Positions 1 through 8,251 of a stretch of 64,000 bases of DNA are shown here, piece by piece. The stretch lies in NCBI GenBank assembly GCA_905480335.1, contig CAJQPY010000028.1:55634-119633 (forward strand), read 5' to 3'. The position numbers were made by a program, and so were the translations under genes. Positions within the stretch are counted from its first letter, which is position 1, and each line of letters starts with the position of its first letter. The DNA comes from an uncultured Ilumatobacter sp. Its GTDB lineage: Bacteria > Actinomycetota > Acidimicrobiia > Acidimicrobiales > Ilumatobacteraceae. Below the pieces are notes generated by a model. It searched no databases and was not told where the DNA came from. It saw only the letters and a list, made by a program, of their open reading frames with translations.

Positions 1-1
1 C

Positions 2-184
2 CGAACCACACCGCGGGCAGCCGCCAACAAGATCCTCAAGTCCGTCGAGCGCAACCGCCGGCGGGCGCTGATCGGACCGGATGCTGTGCTGTTCGACATC
101 ATGTCCCGCCTCCCTGCCGTGATCTCTCAGCGACTCTTCGTCGCGACCACTAAGCGCGAGCGGGAAAAGCGGCTGGCGAACTAA
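2..184 (+). CDS. SDR family oxidoreductase, C-terminal end only (partial)
   Basis: The window opens inside a rightward reading frame that ends with TAA at 182-184. The 60 visible residues contain an AANKIL-x-SVERNRRR stretch, then LIGPDA and a hydrophobic tail ending in lysine and arginine residues. This matches the C-terminal region of short-chain dehydrogenases common in actinobacterial lipid metabolism, where a 'processed by residue'-type segment is followed by a GPDA motif. The Rossmann fold and YxxxK motif lie outside the window, so substrate cannot be judged. Its stop codon overlaps the stop of the convergent trpC. Confidence 0.6.
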   Translation, partial: RTTPRAAANKILKSVERNRRRALIGPDAVLFDIMSRLPAVISQRLFVATTKREREKRLAN

Positions 185-957
185 GCGATCAGCTCGGCGA
201 TCGCTGCGGCCGGATCGGGGCTCGTCACGAGCGTCTCACCGACGAGTACTGCGTCGTAGCCGGCAGCTTCAAGGCGGCGAGCGTCATCGCCGCCACGTAC
301 ACCGCTCTCAGCGACCTTTACCGCTTGGTCGGGAATGACGCTGGCCATCCGCACGGCACGCTCGTGGTCGACCTTAAATGTGATGAGGTCACGCTGGTTC
401 ACCCCGATCAGCGTCGCGTCGGCAGCCAGCGCAAGATCAAGTTCAGCTTCGTCGTGGATTTCGACGAGCACGTCAAGCCCGATCTCGGTCGCGAGCTGAT
501 GGAAGTCGACCAGCTCGGTGCGGTCGAGCGCTGCGGCGATCAGCAGCACACAATCGGCACCCATTAGGCGGGCGTCGATGACGTCGAGCGGACAGACGGT
601 GAAGTCCTTGCGCAGCGTTGGCAGCGAACACGCCTGCCATGCCGTCACGAGATCCCCAACCGAGCCACCGAAGTGTGGTGCGTCGGTAAGGACCGATAGG
701 CAGCTCGCTCCCCCTCGTTCGTAGCTTCGGGCCATCTCGGCTGGATCGAGATCGGCGAGCAGGTCACCCTTCGATGGCGACCGCCGTTTGATCTCTGAGA
801 TCACGCCGAGCTGGTCTGAGTCGGCGAGCGCCGCACGAAACCCACGGGTCGGGGGCATCCCCCGAGCGACGTCCAACAGTTGATCGACGGCGCGCTTCTC
901 TGCGGCTGCCGCCGCCCGATGGGCGTCGAGGATTGCGTCGAGGTACGTCGTGGTCAC
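181..957 (-). CDS. trpC: Indole-3-glycerol phosphate synthase
   Basis: Cytoplasmic (beta/alpha)8 enzyme of tryptophan synthesis that closes CdRP to indole-3-glycerol phosphate. At 258 aa it has the full family length. Visible motifs are SEIKRRSPSKG near residue 55, SVLTD, LRKDF, the GVNQRDL segment, AESGV near 215 and the late VGETL phosphate-binding loop. It begins with GTG at 957, whose GTGA overlaps the stop of the upstream small ABM gene, so the two are probably translationally coupled. No other trp gene is nearby, so trpC is detached from the rest of the pathway here. The stop codons of trpC and the incoming SDR gene overlap tail to tail. Confidence 0.95.
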   Translation of the reverse strand: MTTTYLDAILDAHRAAAAAEKRAVDQLLDVARGMPPTRGFRAALADSDQLGVISEIKRRSPSKGDLLADLDPAEMARSYERGGASCLSVLTDAPHFGGSVGDLVTAWQACSLPTLRKDFTVCPLDVIDARLMGADCVLLIAAALDRTELVDFHQLATEIGLDVLVEIHDEAELDLALAADATLIGVNQRDLITFKVDHERAVRMASVIPDQAVKVAESGVRGGDDARRLEAAGYDAVLVGETLVTSPDPAAAIAELIA

Positions 958-1262
958 AGACCCTTGCCGCGCACCGGGTTCAGCAGGGTGATCTCGGGGC
1001 GCGCTCCTGCGAGAGGGCGAAGCGCCATCCCCATCTCCTTCATCGCTTCACTCGAGCTGTGCGCAGCCAAGGCTTCGTCGCTCGTGTACTCCTCGTACAT
1101 CCACAGCACGTTTTCATCTGCGGCGTCCACATTAAGGATGTACGTGAGAGTGTCAGGCTCGTTAGCCTCGACATGGTCAATCATGGGCCCCATGGCGGCA
1201 ACTAGCTCGTCGCGCTTTCCCTCGAGTGCAGTGATTTTGGCGATGACGACGACCTTGCTCAT
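954..1262 (-). CDS. Small antibiotic-biosynthesis-monooxygenase (ABM) domain protein
   Basis: A 102-aa protein of the ABM (YgiN-like) dimeric alpha-beta fold. The N-terminal strand (KVVVIAKI), the EGKRDEL helix, and the later NVLWMYEEYTSDEALAAH segment fit the family pattern in which a strand is followed by an E-x-Y/W-x-s-x-eA-h-x-H motif. Members act as quinol or heme-type monooxygenases or have unknown roles, and no substrate can be inferred here. The frame also permits a GTG three bases earlier (1265), but ATG at 1262 gives the usual MSKVVV start. Its stop overlaps the GTG of trpC. Confidence 0.75.
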   Translation of the reverse strand: MSKVVVIAKITALEGKRDELVAAMGPMIDHVEANEPDTLTYILNVDAADENVLWMYEEYTSDEALAAHSSSEAMKEMGMALRPLAGARPEITLLNPVRGKGL

Positions 1263-1346
1263 CACGGCAATCTACTGCGGACAGTATCGGACGCCTCGCT
1301 CGGTCCAAGTGATCAGCTCAAGTTGCCAATATCGGGTCAGACCAAA

Positions 1347-2657
1347 TCAGAACCCGAGGCGGTCACCGACTGTTGCGAGCAGTTCGTCAATCGGAACCCG
1401 GACCTGCTCGGTTGTGTCGCGGTCGCGGATGGTGACCGCATTGTCCTCGAGCGAGTCGAAGTCGACCGTCACGGCCAACGGCGTACCGATCTCGTCCTGC
1501 CGTCGGTACCGCTTGCCGATGTTCTGGGTCTCGTCGTAGTCGATCAGGTACCGGTCGGCGAGCAGCTTGCGCACCTCGTGAGCGAGCGGTGTGAGTGTGT
1601 CCTTCTTGCTCAACGGCAGCACGGCGATCTTGTACGGGGCAAGGCGCGGATGCAGCCGGAGCACGGTGCGGCTCTCGCCGTTCACCTCGTCCTCTTCGTA
1701 GGCGGCGAGGAGGAATGCAGCCATGGTCCGTGTGGCGCCCGCGGCCGGCTCGATCACGTAGGGCACGTAGCGCTCGTTCGTCTGCGGGTCGAAGTAGTCG
1801 AGCCGCTCCCCCGATACTGCGGCGTGCGCCTTGAGATCGAAGTCGGTTCGCTGGGCGATACCTTCGAGTTCGTCGAAGCCCCAGGGGAACTTAAACTCGA
1901 CATCAGAGGTGCCGGTCGAATAGTGCGACAACTCGTCGTCACCGTGGGGCCGCAGCAGCAACATGTCTGCAGGGATACCCAAATCGATGTACCAGTTGAG
2001 GCGTTCGTTGCACCAGTACTGGTACCACTGCTCCGATTCATCCGGCGGCACGAAAAATTCCATCTCCATCTGCTCAAACTCGCGGGTGCGGAAGATCCAG
2101 TTCTGCGGGGTGATCTCGTTGCGAAATGACTTGCCGACCTGCGCAATCCCAAACGGAGGCTTCTTGCGCGACGTCTGCAGCACGTTTGCAAAGTTGGTGA
2201 ACATGCCTTGCGCCGTCTCGGGGCGCAAGTAGGCATCGGCTCCGGTGCCCTCCACCGGTCCCGCCTGGGTTTTGAACATCAAGTTGAACTCGCGGGCCTC
2301 AGTGAAGCTGTTCTTCTCTCCACAGTTCGGGCAGATACTGGGATCGTCGAGCTTGTCTAGCCGGAATCGGTTCTTGCAGTTCATGCAGTCGACAAGCGGA
2401 TCCGAAAAGTTTGCCAGGTGACCTGAGGCCTGCCACACCTGCGGCGGACTGAGAACGGCAGCGTCGATCAGCACAACGTCATCCCGCTGCTGGACCATCG
2501 AGCGCAGCCAGGCTTCCTTGACGTTGCGAAGCAGGAGCGAGCCCAGCGGGCCGAAGTCATACGTGGAGCGGAATCCGCCATAGATCTCGGCGGATTGGTA
2601 CACAAACCCCCGACGCTTGCAAAGGGACACGATCTGTTCAAGGTCGGTTGCGGCCAT
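1347..2657 (-). CDS. glyS: Glycyl-tRNA synthetase, single-chain (alpha2) class II type
   Basis: Charges tRNA-Gly in translation. The 436-aa protein is the homodimeric, archaeal/eukaryote-like form, not the bacterial alpha2beta2 form. It shows the N-terminal RRGFVYQS and FGPLGSLLLRN segments, a zinc-type CMNC...CPNC insertion near residues 92-113, motif 2 around FRNEITPQN and RTREFEQMEMEFF, and motif 3 in the GATRTMAAFL region, followed by an anticodon-binding domain beginning at RLHPRLAPYK. It lies 80 bp upstream of the ABM gene and 120 bp downstream of recO on the same strand. Zinc binding is inferred from the four cysteines. Confidence 0.95.
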   Translation of the reverse strand: MAATDLEQIVSLCKRRGFVYQSAEIYGGFRSTYDFGPLGSLLLRNVKEAWLRSMVQQRDDVVLIDAAVLSPPQVWQASGHLANFSDPLVDCMNCKNRFRLDKLDDPSICPNCGEKNSFTEAREFNLMFKTQAGPVEGTGADAYLRPETAQGMFTNFANVLQTSRKKPPFGIAQVGKSFRNEITPQNWIFRTREFEQMEMEFFVPPDESEQWYQYWCNERLNWYIDLGIPADMLLLRPHGDDELSHYSTGTSDVEFKFPWGFDELEGIAQRTDFDLKAHAAVSGERLDYFDPQTNERYVPYVIEPAAGATRTMAAFLLAAYEEDEVNGESRTVLRLHPRLAPYKIAVLPLSKKDTLTPLAHEVRKLLADRYLIDYDETQNIGKRYRRQDEIGTPLAVTVDFDSLEDNAVTIRDRDTTEQVRVPIDELLATVGDRLGF

Positions 2658-2777
2658 AGGCCGTCCAAGGCTACGGCGACCTCCGACGGACCACCCGTCT
2701 CAATCCGACCCGCAACCAATCAACTTCATACGTGCCCGACCGGTTGCAGTAGTTGGCGAAATAAGCTTTGGCGCCCG

Positions 2778-3506
2778 CTAGTGGCCCTCGAACATCGCAA
2801 CTGCCCGGAGGCGTCGTTCGATCTGGAACTCCAACGCCTTCGTTGCCAACGATGACACCTCGTGCGTCGCCGATGATTCTTCTTGATCTAGGGCGTGTTG
2901 GAGGCGACCGCCAAGAATGTCGCGCATGAGGCCGAGGGCTACGGAGCTGATCGCCTGCCCCGAACGGCACGATCGGCAGAGCACACCGCCCTCATTGAGG
3001 TCGAAGGCGACCAACGACACGTCGGGTTCAGATTCGTGGCAGCGCACGCATTCATCGAGTTCGGGGTGGAATCCCTCACGTGCCAGCAGCTTCCAGTAGA
3101 AGGCGGGCACGTTCAACGGTGATGGCTTCGCCGCAACGGTCCGCAGCACACCAACGAGCATTTTGTAGAGCTGCGGATTTGCCTCACGCTCGAGCGACAG
3201 CTGATCGACCGCCTCCAGCGCTGCGAGGCCCTGTGATGCCCGGTCGAGCGAAGACAGCATTGGTGACAGAGGTTCAACGGCCTCGGCCTGGCTCACGATG
3301 TCGAGTTCACGGCCTCGGTACAGCAGAACTTTGACATGGCTCATCGGCTCGAGACGCGCGCCGAAGCGCGACCGCGTTTTACGAACGCCTTTGGCAACGG
3401 CACGGACCTTACCGTTGTCACGCGTATGGAACACCACGATCTTGTCGGATTCACGCAGCTTGTAGGTACGCAGCACGACTCCGACGTCGTGATAGAGGCC
3501 GCTCAA
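2778..3506 (-). CDS. recO: DNA repair protein RecO
   Basis: Mediator of RecF-pathway recombination that anneals strands and helps load RecA. The 242-aa protein has the N-terminal OB-fold (GVVLRTYKLRESDKIV), a helical body, and a zinc finger made by CVRC near 155 and CRSC near 178. The start is TTG at 3506: its TTGA overlaps the stop of the upstream cis-prenyltransferase-like gene, so the two are read as one unit. A recO next to a UppS-family gene is a familiar arrangement in Actinobacteria, but here the partner gene is the degenerate paralogue and not the catalytic one. Confidence 0.92.
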   Translation of the reverse strand: MSGLYHDVGVVLRTYKLRESDKIVVFHTRDNGKVRAVAKGVRKTRSRFGARLEPMSHVKVLLYRGRELDIVSQAEAVEPLSPMLSSLDRASQGLAALEAVDQLSLEREANPQLYKMLVGVLRTVAAKPSPLNVPAFYWKLLAREGFHPELDECVRCHESEPDVSLVAFDLNEGGVLCRSCRSGQAISSVALGLMRDILGGRLQHALDQEESSATHEVSSLATKALEFQIERRLRAVAMFEGH

Positions 3507-4120
3507 CCGACCGCCTCGTCGGAGTCGTCAAGCCCGCCGAAACGACGCTCCCGTTGAGCGAAGTCGGCGATCGCCTCAACGAGGTGATCCTTCGTCAACT
3601 CATTCCATTCCATCGGACGGAAAACGAGTTCGCCATATGCGAGTTCCCACACGAGCGAGGGCGGAAGCCGAGTCGGTTCGCCGAGGACGACGATCAGATC
3701 GGGTTCGCAGTCAGCCGGCGCATACAGCATCTCGGATACCGTGGCCTCGTTCACCGGCTCGTCGGCAGCAAGGCTGGCCATCGCCTGAGCGAATCGGGTC
3801 CGACCGTCACCGCAGGGGTCGATGATCACGTGACAGCTGCCGACCATCCGCTCCCAACCCGTGCTGTCGCTGGGTCGGCTTCCGGGTTCGAACGCCCGCA
3901 GCGTCAGAAACGTTGAGCCGGCATTGGCGGCAACGGCACCGAGCTCGCTGACGCGTTCGTCCCAGCGCTTTACGCCGAGGTCATCCCAGTCCCCGAGCGT
4001 GCCCCCGACCACCATGACGTGGCGAAGAAACTGTTGCGTTGATTTGGTTTTGGGCAGCGTGTCCAGGCGGACGTCCCATTCGGCGCTTGCTGGGGAGGAC
4101 GTCGTCATCACGACAACCAT
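3503..4120 (-). CDS. Degenerate cis-prenyltransferase (UppS-like) protein, probable non-catalytic subunit
   Basis: A 205-aa protein whose second half aligns with undecaprenyl diphosphate synthase: PDLIVVLGEP takes the place of PDLLIRTSGE, WELAYGELVF (158-167) matches the conserved WQxAYxELYF segment with its Glu at 164, and it ends with the family C-terminal motif RERRFGG (190-196). Its N-terminal half has lost the catalytic MDGNGRW motif: the equivalent region reads RHVMVVGGT. It should therefore not make polyprenyl diphosphate alone. It is divergent from a catalytic uppS only 68 bp away that lacks exactly the elements kept here. An inner ATG at 4108 is an alternative start. The inferred role is regulatory or structural partner, like eukaryotic NgBR. 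Confidence 0.75.
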   Translation of the reverse strand: MVVVMTTSSPASAEWDVRLDTLPKTKSTQQFLRHVMVVGGTLGDWDDLGVKRWDERVSELGAVAANAGSTFLTLRAFEPGSRPSDSTGWERMVGSCHVIIDPCGDGRTRFAQAMASLAADEPVNEATVSEMLYAPADCEPDLIVVLGEPTRLPPSLVWELAYGELVFRPMEWNELTKDHLVEAIADFAQRERRFGGLDDSDEAVG

Positions 4121-4188
4121 TCTTCCACGCCGGGGGTCCAGCGATGGTGTCCCTGGAATGAATCTGTGCGGGAGTACTCTCGTCCCTT

Positions 4189-4914
4189 GTGCCAGCCGAT
4201 TCAGCGGAGTCCCCCGATGATCGTGCAGCAGGAGGTTCAGAGCTCCACGACCGAGGGCTTCATGTGGCGTGCATCATGGACGGAAACGGTCGGTGGGCTG
4301 GCTCTCGAGGGCTTCCACGCGCTGACGGCCACACCGAAGGTGAGGAGAACCTGGCCCGCCTGGTGCGCGTGGCGGTCGAACGCAACATCAGCTACCTGAC
4401 GGTCTTCGGATTCTCAACCGAGAACTGGCGGCGCCCCAGGCCCGAGGTCCGCCACATTCTCGGACTGCACGAAAAGCTGTTCGGCCGCGTTGCGGAACTC
4501 AATGAACTCAACGTCCGCATCCAGTGGATTGGCCGCCCATTCGACTCGCGTGAAGCGCGCACACCGCGATACGTCCAACGAGCGATCCAAAAAGCGATCG
4601 ACGACACCGCAAATAACACCGGAATGACCCTCACCGTCGCTTTCGACTACGGCGGCCGCTCCGAACTCGTCAGCGCCGTCGAGAAGGCCCGTAAAGGCGC
4701 GGACGGCATCACGACCGACTCGATTTCACGCCAGCTATACCTGCCGGACCTGCCGCCCGTCGACGTCCTCGTGCGCACTAGCGGTGAGCGACGCATCTCA
4801 AACTTCCTGCTCTGGCAAGCAGCAGGTGCGGCCATCTACTTTACCGACGCTCCGTGGCCGGACTTCGATGCCACAGAACTCGATGCGGCGCTCAATCTGG
4901 TACCCGGTCGATGA
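4189..4914 (+). CDS. uppS: Isoprenyl (cis-prenyl) transferase, catalytic type lacking the C-terminal RxG motif
   Basis: Adds isopentenyl units to farnesyl diphosphate to make the undecaprenyl carrier of cell-wall synthesis. The 241-aa protein, starting at GTG 4189, shows MDGNGRWA with catalytic D31, the downstream GH, GFSTENWRRP (74-83), FDYGGR and RTSGERRISNFLLWQ (196-210). Two conserved elements are missing. The segment after LLWQ reads AAGAAIYF, so the usual Glu (E213 in E. coli numbering) is Ala at 215. The chain also stops at VPGR, just where the conserved RxRRFGG tail should begin. Both are present in the divergent neighbour. The stop overlaps the dinG start as ATGA. Confidence 0.88.
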   Translation: MPADSAESPDDRAAGGSELHDRGLHVACIMDGNGRWAGSRGLPRADGHTEGEENLARLVRVAVERNISYLTVFGFSTENWRRPRPEVRHILGLHEKLFGRVAELNELNVRIQWIGRPFDSREARTPRYVQRAIQKAIDDTANNTGMTLTVAFDYGGRSELVSAVEKARKGADGITTDSISRQLYLPDLPPVDVLVRTSGERRISNFLLWQAAGAAIYFTDAPWPDFDATELDAALNLVPGR

Positions 4915-6809
4915 GCGCGGCCGGCGCCGGCCCGCCCGACATACGCACGCTCTCGGCGCTCTCCACGGTCACTGCCGCCCTCGACAAGAGCGAAGAGCGA
5001 CCGGGCCAGCACGAAATGGCGCTGCTCGTGGAGCAGGCGATACTCAACAAGCGGCACCTCGTAGTCCAGGCGGGGACTGGCACAGGCAAGACCCTCGCAT
5101 ACCTCGTTCCTGCGCTCACCTCCGGCTCGCCGGTGGTCATCGCCACGGCTACCAAGGCGCTCCAGGACCAATTGGCGAGCAAGGACCTTCCCTTTCTCGC
5201 CGACCACCTTGGCATCGACTTCGACTGGGCGATTCTCAAAGGCCGCAGCAATTACGTCTGCCTGCAGCGGCTGCGCGAAGTAGCGAACCCGGACCAGGAG
5301 CAGCTCGACCTCGACAGGATCGCGGTCACGACGAAGGCCGAGATTGACAAGCTCGCCGAATGGGCCGGCACCAGCACCACGGGAGATGCAGCCGAACTTA
5401 ATTGGACGCCAACCGACGCAGCCTGGCGCTCGGTGAGCGTCGGCTCGGACGAATGCCCGGGCGCCGACCGCTGCCCGCTCGGTGAGCCGTGCTTCGCCGA
5501 ACAGGCTCGCCGACGAGCACAGGCCGCCGACGTCGTGGTCGTCAACACCCACCTTTACGGCCTCCACGTTGCATCCGAAAACGCGATCCTTCCGGACCAC
5601 GAGGTCGTCGTGTTCGACGAGGCACATGTCCTTGAGGACATCATGAGCGACACCGTCGGCATCGAGATCTCACCGGGGCGCTTCGTTGCGCTCTCCTCAA
5701 CGATTCGGCGAATTCTGGATGACCCCAAAACCACGGGATCCGTCGCTGAAATCGCCGAGACGCTCCGAGACGTCCTCTCGCCTCATGTTGGGGAACGACT
5801 GACCACGTCGCTCCCCGACTCGATCCAGGAACCACTCGCAGCAGCACGACTCACGCTCGGCAATGCGAGCGACGAACTCATCGCAATCGAGACGAACAAC
5901 GAGGATGCCAAGCAGCGCAGGTTGCGCGCCCAGACAATGACGGGACGTTTAATCCAACAGTTGGATATCGCCGTCGAAGGTCGTGAGGGCTACGTCGCAT
6001 TCGTCTCAGGCTCCAGCGACTCCCCACGCCTTGAGGTGGCTCCCCTAGACGTCGGTCCCGTGATGGATGAGGGCGTCTGGAAGCGTCGGACTGCGATCCT
6101 TACAAGCGCAACGATCCCGTCGTCGCTCGCGAAGCGAGTCGGAATCGCATCTGACTTAGTAGACGCCGCCGATGTTGGGAGTCCGTTCGACTACGAGTCG
6201 AACTCAATGTTGTACTGCGCTGTCCACCTACCGAACCCAAATGCATCGGAATTCCGGGCGAGGGCCAACGACGAACTGGAAGCCCTCATTAAGGCCGCCG
6301 GCGGACGCACGCTTGCACTGTTCACGAGTTACCGGGCGATGGATGAAGCCGCCGAGGAGATGCGCAAGCGGCTCACGGTGCCAGTGCTTACCCAACGCGA
6401 AATGCCCAAAACTGCGCTCGTGAAAGCCTTTTCTGACGATGAATCAACCTGTCTTTTTGCGACGGCGGGACTCTTTCAGGGTGTCGACGTGCCTGGAGGA
6501 ACGTTGTCGCTCGTCGTTATCGATCGGATTCCGTTTCCCCGACCCGACGATCCCTTACTGTCCGCTCGACGGGATCAACTCGGCCGCACTGCGTTCAGTG
6601 AAATCGACATTCCCCGAGCGTCGATGATGCTTGCCCAAGCGGCAGGCCGGCTGATCCGGTCGTCCACCGACACCGGCGTAGTAGCCGTGATGGACCCCCG
6701 TCTCGGCAAGGCCAACTACCGGTGGGACATCGTGCGAGCGCTTCCGCCGATGAAACGAACCCGGCATCGTTCCGAGGTCGAGAACTTTCTACGCCGGATC
6801 ACCGGATGA
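4911..6809 (+). CDS. dinG: ATP-dependent DNA helicase of the DinG/YoaA (XPD-like) family
   Basis: A 632-aa superfamily 2 helicase that unwinds DNA and R-loop structures in 5'-3' direction in characterised relatives. Walker A is GTGTGKT near residue 50, followed by the TATKALQDQL motif. A cysteine set for an iron-sulfur cluster follows (NYVC near 110, then CPGADRC and CFAEQ near 170-190). The DEAH box is at DEAHVLED, motif IV/V at LFQGVDVPGG, and the late QAAGRLIR arginine-finger motif is present. ATG at 4911 is chosen because it overlaps the uppS stop; the frame is open 19 codons further upstream but that stretch lies inside uppS. Confidence 0.88.
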   Translation: MSAAGAGPPDIRTLSALSTVTAALDKSEERPGQHEMALLVEQAILNKRHLVVQAGTGTGKTLAYLVPALTSGSPVVIATATKALQDQLASKDLPFLADHLGIDFDWAILKGRSNYVCLQRLREVANPDQEQLDLDRIAVTTKAEIDKLAEWAGTSTTGDAAELNWTPTDAAWRSVSVGSDECPGADRCPLGEPCFAEQARRRAQAADVVVVNTHLYGLHVASENAILPDHEVVVFDEAHVLEDIMSDTVGIEISPGRFVALSSTIRRILDDPKTTGSVAEIAETLRDVLSPHVGERLTTSLPDSIQEPLAAARLTLGNASDELIAIETNNEDAKQRRLRAQTMTGRLIQQLDIAVEGREGYVAFVSGSSDSPRLEVAPLDVGPVMDEGVWKRRTAILTSATIPSSLAKRVGIASDLVDAADVGSPFDYESNSMLYCAVHLPNPNASEFRARANDELEALIKAAGGRTLALFTSYRAMDEAAEEMRKRLTVPVLTQREMPKTALVKAFSDDESTCLFATAGLFQGVDVPGGTLSLVVIDRIPFPRPDDPLLSARRDQLGRTAFSEIDIPRASMMLAQAAGRLIRSSTDTGVVAVMDPRLGKANYRWDIVRALPPMKRTRHRSEVENFLRRITG

Positions 6810-7113
6810 CCTGCTCCGGTTAGCCCTATCTGGGGCCAAGGTGTCGTTCGAGGTGCACCGAGCGACGCTGGCCCGTCACTCGAGACAAATGGCACAGCAC
6901 CAGGAGGTACACATGACGTCGGGATCCATTGCGGTCATCGTGATTGGGTTCTCTTGGAATCAGTTCGACGGCGCGGTCATCCCCGAATGCGGAAAGGTCG
7001 TCGAAAGCGGCACTCTTCTACTTTCCTGAGCGAGACGGCAAAAGCGGATCGGCTGCGGCACGGGCGAGATTGCGGTTCTGGTCTCACCTAGTGCGCGATG
7101 CCCTAAGCGGCTG
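6810..7113. other. Convergent intergenic gap with one candidate small ORF
   Basis: The 304 bases between the ends of dinG and fba hold no recognisable gene except a 38-codon ORF with a perfect Shine-Dalgarno sequence, listed separately. No clear T-tailed hairpin terminator was seen for either flanking gene. Confidence 0.5.
6913..7029 (+). CDS. Candidate small protein, 38 aa, strong ribosome binding site
   Basis: ATG at 6913 is preceded by AGGAGGT (6902-6908) at good spacing, far better than most starts in this window. The product begins MTSGSIAVIVIGFSW, giving a short hydrophobic N-terminus, and ends in TLLLS. No family is recognised. It may be a real small protein or the leftover 5' end of a lost gene. 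Only the Shine-Dalgarno match supports it. Confidence 0.25.
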   Translation: MTSGSIAVIVIGFSWNQFDGAVIPECGKVVESGTLLLS

Positions 7114-8199
7114 TCATCGAGCTAGCGTGCCGATGTTGTTCAGCTCTGCGAACGCCTGCTCGAGGCGATCGATGAAACTGACCTCCCCGGCGCGCAGCCA
7201 GACGCGTGGGTCGTAGTACTTTTTATTTGGAGCGTTCACGCCATCGGGGTTGCCGAGCTGACCCTGGAGATAATCGTGCCTTTCCGACTCGTAGCTGCGA
7301 ACACCGTCCCAGTACGCCCACTGAAGGTCGGTGTCAATGTTCATCTTGATTACGCCATAGCCGATGGCTTCCTCGATGTCCGCTGCGGTTGAGCCCGATC
7401 CTCCGTGGAAGACGAAGTTGACCGGCTTTTCAGACTTTGTTCCAAGCTTTTCAGCGATATGAGCTTGGGCATCGCGCAGAATTGTGGGCGTGAGCTTGAC
7501 ATTGCCCGGCTTGTAGACGCCGTGCACGTTGCCGAAGGCTGCAGCAATCGTGAAATTCGGGCTGACCTCCATCAGTCGCTCGTACGCATAGGCCACCTCC
7601 TCGGGCTTCGAGTAGAGGTCCTCGGGATTCGCATCGGAATTATCGACGCCATCTTCCTCGCCCCCAGTGATACCCAACTCGATCTCGAGTGTCATCCCAA
7701 TTGGGGCCATTCGTTTCAGAAAGTCGACGCAAATATCGAGGTTCTCTTCCATCGGCTCCTCCGACAGGTCGAGCATGTGCGAGCTGAATAGCGGCTGCCC
7801 GGTCGACTCGAAGTGGGCTTCACCCTCATCGAGCAGACCCGAGATCCAGCCGAGCTTGTTCTTCGGGCAATGGTCAGTGTGGAGAATCACGCGGGCGTCG
7901 TAGGCCGCAGCCATTGTCTGCACGTGCTTCGCTCCCGCTACCGACCCGAGGATCGATGCGCGATCGCCATCGACGGGGACGTTTTTGCCGCCGACAAATG
8001 CCGAACCACTGGTTGAGAACTGGATGATGACCGGGCTATTGACCTTGCCGGCCGTCTCCATAACAGCGTTCATTGAGTTGGTGCCGATGCAGTTGGCCGC
8101 CGGAAGCGCGAACTTCTCGGCCTTCGCGAGTGCGAAGACCTGGTTCACTGCCTCGCCGGTGAGTACACCTGCTGGAAAGTCGTTTTTGAACTGGGTCAC
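7114..8199 (-). CDS. fba: Class II (zinc) fructose-bisphosphate aldolase
   Basis: Splits or forms fructose-1,6-bisphosphate in glycolysis and gluconeogenesis. The 361-aa protein has class IIA features: HTDHC with the first zinc His and the catalytic Asp, the glutamate-rich EIELGITGGEEDGVD segment, NVHGVY with a metal His, FHGGSGS with another, and NIDTDLQWA phosphate contacts near the end. The start is taken as GTG at 8199, giving MTQFKND; a longer frame exists (ATG 26 codons upstream, reading MARTVLAG) but would run into the start of the divergent hydratase. The antisense frame stays open far beyond the gene, without meaning. Confidence 0.93.
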   Translation of the reverse strand: MTQFKNDFPAGVLTGEAVNQVFALAKAEKFALPAANCIGTNSMNAVMETAGKVNSPVIIQFSTSGSAFVGGKNVPVDGDRASILGSVAGAKHVQTMAAAYDARVILHTDHCPKNKLGWISGLLDEGEAHFESTGQPLFSSHMLDLSEEPMEENLDICVDFLKRMAPIGMTLEIELGITGGEEDGVDNSDANPEDLYSKPEEVAYAYERLMEVSPNFTIAAAFGNVHGVYKPGNVKLTPTILRDAQAHIAEKLGTKSEKPVNFVFHGGSGSTAADIEEAIGYGVIKMNIDTDLQWAYWDGVRSYESERHDYLQGQLGNPDGVNAPNKKYYDPRVWLRAGEVSFIDRLEQAFAELNNIGTLAR

Positions 8200-8251
8200 A
8201 TCGCCGAGTGTAGATCGCAGCGACGGTGTGCCCGCCAGTACGGTTCTGGCC

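Noticed and set aside
4911..4950. RxRRFGG motif of UppS hidden in another frame after the stop
   Set aside because: The +1 frame reads DERGRRRPARH, which has arginines but no RRFGG; the stop overlaps the dinG ATG cleanly, so a sequencing frameshift is unlikely.
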